Positions 5,402 through 7,252 of a stretch of 7,252 bases of DNA are shown piece after piece (position 1 is the first letter of the stretch; the number at the start of each line of letters is the position of its first letter). Under the pieces are notes generated by a model, which was not told the DNA's origin, ran no database searches, and saw only the letters and a list, made by a program, of their open reading frames with translations. A program made the translations under genes and the position numbers. Source of the stretch: Campylobacterota bacterium (GTDB taxonomy: Bacteria > Campylobacterota > Campylobacteria > Campylobacterales > Sulfurovaceae); assembly GCA_013153675.1 (NCBI GenBank), contig JAADEA010000021.1, positions 1 through 7,252 on the forward strand, read 5' to 3'.

Positions 5402-6114
5402 TGACCTCTATACTCCTTTAAACTCTTAAACTCTAATAATGGATCAAACTTTACAAGCTCTACAAATTTTAAAAACTCTTTTTTACTCTCTTTACTCTTA
5501 AAGCTCCAATCATGCATTAAAATTACAATATCCCTCTTTTTGTTCTCTTTAATCTCTTCTTTAATTTTACTATAAAGCTCATCTGCACTCATATTTTTAA
5601 AGCCTCTAAAGTTATATCTCCACTCTACATCCCAACCAAATATTAAATAACCATTTTTATATAATCTTTTTGCACATTTATACTCATTACTGCCTATCTT
5701 ATTTTGATACTTTTTTAAAAACCAGATATTTCTTCCTGGAAGTCTCCCAAAAGAGCAGTTAAGCTCTAAAAACTTTTGATTTTTTAAAAAATCCTTTTCT
5801 ACCCCTTTTGGATCTTTATAATACTTTTTATAATGAAAATATGCATGAGAAAAACTATGATTACATAAAAGCAAATTTTTGTTCTTTTTTAAAATATTTA
5901 AATATTTTTTTAGATGATGATTAATATTTACAGGAGAGCCTACCAAAAATAGTGTAACTGGTACTTGAGCTCTATTGACAACTTCACTTAAATTTTTACT
6001 CCAAACAAGAGGTCCATCATCGCTTGTTAAATATAAATAGACTCTTTTTTCTTTTATAGTAGATAAAATACATACAATAACCAATAATATCCCCAAAACA
6101 AACAATCTTCTCAT
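5398..6114 (-). CDS. Membrane-anchored CE4 polysaccharide deacetylase-like protein (copy 2)
   Basis: This 238-residue protein has one N-terminal hydrophobic segment (about 4-20, signal peptide or anchor) and a NodB-homology domain on the outer face of the membrane. CE4 motifs seen in order: TSDDGP (30-35) with Asp32 as base and Asp33 as metal ligand; H-S-F-S-H with His86/His90; RLPGRN (124-129); GWDVEW with Asp162; and LMHD with His201. The metal triad and catalytic base are all kept. Family knowledge: metal-dependent removal of N- or O-acetyl groups from peptidoglycan or other polysaccharides. The location before murB favours a peptidoglycan or envelope glycan, but the substrate is inferred. 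It is a paralogue of the next upstream gene: 65 identities in 102 ungapped positions from TSDDGP to RNIW. The ATG at 6114 has a modest site (TAGGCAAG). It is 12 bp from the upstream gene and overlaps murB by 4 bp. Confidence 0.87.
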   Translation of the reverse strand: MRRLFVLGILLVIVCILSTIKEKRVYLYLTSDDGPLVWSKNLSEVVNRAQVPVTLFLVGSPVNINHHLKKYLNILKKNKNLLLCNHSFSHAYFHYKKYYKDPKGVEKDFLKNQKFLELNCSFGRLPGRNIWFLKKYQNKIGSNEYKCAKRLYKNGYLIFGWDVEWRYNFRGFKNMSADELYSKIKEEIKENKKRDIVILMHDWSFKSKESKKEFLKFVELVKFDPLLEFKSLKEYRGH

Positions 6115-6126
6115 ATCTTGCCTATT

Positions 6127-6918
6127 TTACTCTTTTTTACTATTATACTCTTTTAATGAGGCAAGTTTAATAAAAGAATTTGATTTTAATAGTTTGATTA
6201 ATTCTTTTAATTTATTCATATCCTCTTTTGTTCTAAACATTTGATCATGCATTAATAAAACTAAATCTCCATTTGAGTGGGTTTTATCTTTATATAGAGC
6301 ATCTAAAATCTTATGATAGATCTCTTTTGGAGACTCTAATATCTTTCCTCTCCTATCCATATGCCATTCAATATCCCAACCAACTATATCAAACCCATTT
6401 AAAGCAAGTAAATTAGCAGCCCGTGATCCTGATTTTTCTCCTTCACTTATTGAGCCTATTCTCCAAATATTTCTTCCAGGAAGTCTTGCTAAATTACACT
6501 CTAATTCTAAAAAATCTCTATTTTTTAAAAAATCATCTAAAACATTATCTGGATCTTGATAATATTTAATATAGTGAAAGTTTGCATGAGAAAAGCTATG
6601 ATTACAAAGAGAAATATATGGATTTTTTTTATATAAAGCAAGCTCTTTTAATAGATTTTTATTAATTGAGGCTGGTTTACCAACTAAAAATAGAGTAAAA
6701 GGAACTCTCTCTTCTAAAATAACTCTATTTAAATTTTTGCTCATTGCTAAAGGTCCATCATCGCTTGTCAAAAACACTCTATAATAATAGTTATTATTCT
6801 TTACTGGTTTTATTGGTAATGGAGCATTATTTACAAAATTATTATAGAGCCATCCACCTAATAGCAGTAGGTCAATAATTCCAATAAATAGCGCTAATAT
6901 AATCAAAACTCTTTTCAT
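6127..6918 (-). CDS. Membrane-anchored CE4 polysaccharide deacetylase-like protein (copy 1)
   Basis: Counting from the ATG at 6918 (263 residues): a hydrophobic anchor at about 4-24, an Asn/Pro-rich linker (about 26-44), then a complete CE4/NodB domain. Motifs: TSDDGP (51-56) with Asp53/Asp54, HSFSH with His107/His111, RLPGRN (145-150), GWDIEW with Asp182, and LMHD with His224. The catalytic and zinc-binding positions are intact. It is expected to act in the periplasm on an acetylated polysaccharide. It differs from its downstream paralogue mainly in the longer linker and in an insertion after RNIW that carries Ser, Gly and Glu residues. Start choice: AAGGA lies six bases before this ATG, overlapping the cls stop codon. 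A GTG one codon upstream (6921) is only three bases from the site. Coupling to cls translation is likely. Confidence 0.87.
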   Translation of the reverse strand: MKRVLIILALFIGIIDLLLLGGWLYNNFVNNAPLPIKPVKNNNYYYRVFLTSDDGPLAMSKNLNRVILEERVPFTLFLVGKPASINKNLLKELALYKKNPYISLCNHSFSHANFHYIKYYQDPDNVLDDFLKNRDFLELECNLARLPGRNIWRIGSISEGEKSGSRAANLLALNGFDIVGWDIEWHMDRRGKILESPKEIYHKILDALYKDKTHSNGDLVLLMHDQMFRTKEDMNKLKELIKLLKSNSFIKLASLKEYNSKKE

Positions 6919-6927
6919 CACTCTTCC

Positions 6928-7252
6928 TTACAAAATAGGGGCAAAAATTCTAAATAAATTTTCTAATACCACTTTAAAAGGAGAACTTTTATCTTTGTAT
7001 ATAGTGGTATTTTCCATTAAACTCTTCATCCATTTCTCCATCTCTAATATAACCTCTTTTGAATAACCAAAAGTAGCAATCTCATAATTTAAAAGTAAAC
7101 TTCTATTATCTAAATTTACAGAACCAATTAAAGAGGCTTCATTATCAAATATCATTCCTTTAGCATGGAGCATCTTATCTAAATAGAGTAAAATCTCAAT
7201 CCCCTCTTCACTAAGTTCTCTTAAATAACTTCCTCTTGCTAAATCTATAAAT
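6928..7252 (-). CDS. cls: Cardiolipin synthase (phospholipase D family), C-terminal part
   Basis: The frame stays open to the window edge, giving 107 C-terminal residues; the N-terminal part lies to the right of the window. An internal Met (codon at 7173) is not the start, because the 26 residues before it also match the family (ARGSYLRELSEEGIEILLY). Seen: the second HKD motif H-A-K-G-M-I-F-D (His29, Lys31, Asp36 of the visible part), followed by GSVNLDNRS (43-51) and LNYEIA, then the usual C-terminal tail. Family knowledge: Cls joins two phosphatidylglycerol molecules (or related phospholipids) into cardiolipin at the inner membrane. Other phospholipase D-like enzymes share HKD, but GS-N-D-RS with NYE is typical of Cls. 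It is the first visible gene of the minus-strand string, and its stop overlaps the ribosome binding site of the next gene. Confidence 0.9.
   Translation of the reverse strand, partial: FIDLARGSYLRELSEEGIEILLYLDKMLHAKGMIFDNEASLIGSVNLDNRSLLLNYEIATFGYSKEVILEMEKWMKSLMENTTIYKDKSSPFKVVLENLFRIFAPIL

Noticed and set aside
6928..7173. A complete 81-residue protein starting at the ATG at 7173
   Set aside because: The frame stays open upstream to the window edge and the preceding 26 residues match the phospholipase D family, so it is the tail of a longer cardiolipin synthase.

Overview
This is a low-GC window (coding DNA very AT-rich, many A/T homopolymers). The short-type MurB, the TTG and GTG starts and the tightly packed, overlapping genes suggest a Campylobacterota (epsilonproteobacterial) chromosome, perhaps a vent or free-living lineage. 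That placement is inferred from protein style only; no rRNA or marker search was possible.

Layout. Positions 1-128 look like the trailer end of a CRISPR array: one repeat-like unit ending in ATTGAGAC, then a decayed copy 74 bp further on. Positions 129-570 hold no convincing gene. The first half of that stretch is relatively GC-rich and contains three hairpin-forming segments, including a perfect 20-bp palindrome nested inside an outer 8-bp inverted repeat. The second half is extremely AT-rich and leads into a promoter (TATAAT at 571-576) and a TTG-started small alpha/beta hydrolase (606-1166, + strand). Its stop codon directly abuts the stop of the convergent operon.

From 7252 down to 1167 everything lies on the minus strand in one compact gene string. 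In transcription order these are: a cardiolipin synthase (5' part outside the window), two tandem paralogous CE4 polysaccharide deacetylases with membrane anchors, murB, dapF, a DUF89-family damage-control phosphatase, a divergent leucyl/phenylalanyl-tRNA-protein transferase (Aat)-like protein, and a membrane-anchored HtrA/Deg protease with one PDZ domain. Gaps are 48 bp or less, and two junctions are TTGA stop/start overlaps.

How the genes fit together. Cls makes a membrane phospholipid. MurB and DapF make peptidoglycan precursors. The deacetylases probably act on an envelope polysaccharide or peptidoglycan. The HtrA-like protease handles periplasmic proteins. The string therefore reads as an envelope-building and quality-control cluster. 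The odd members are the DUF89 phosphatase and the Aat-like protein. The latter aligns along its whole length with Aat but lacks the residues matching the catalytic Glu/Gln and the Trp-rich motif, and it is translationally coupled to the protease. That pair, and the CRISPR trailer/hairpin region, are the best places for a second look.
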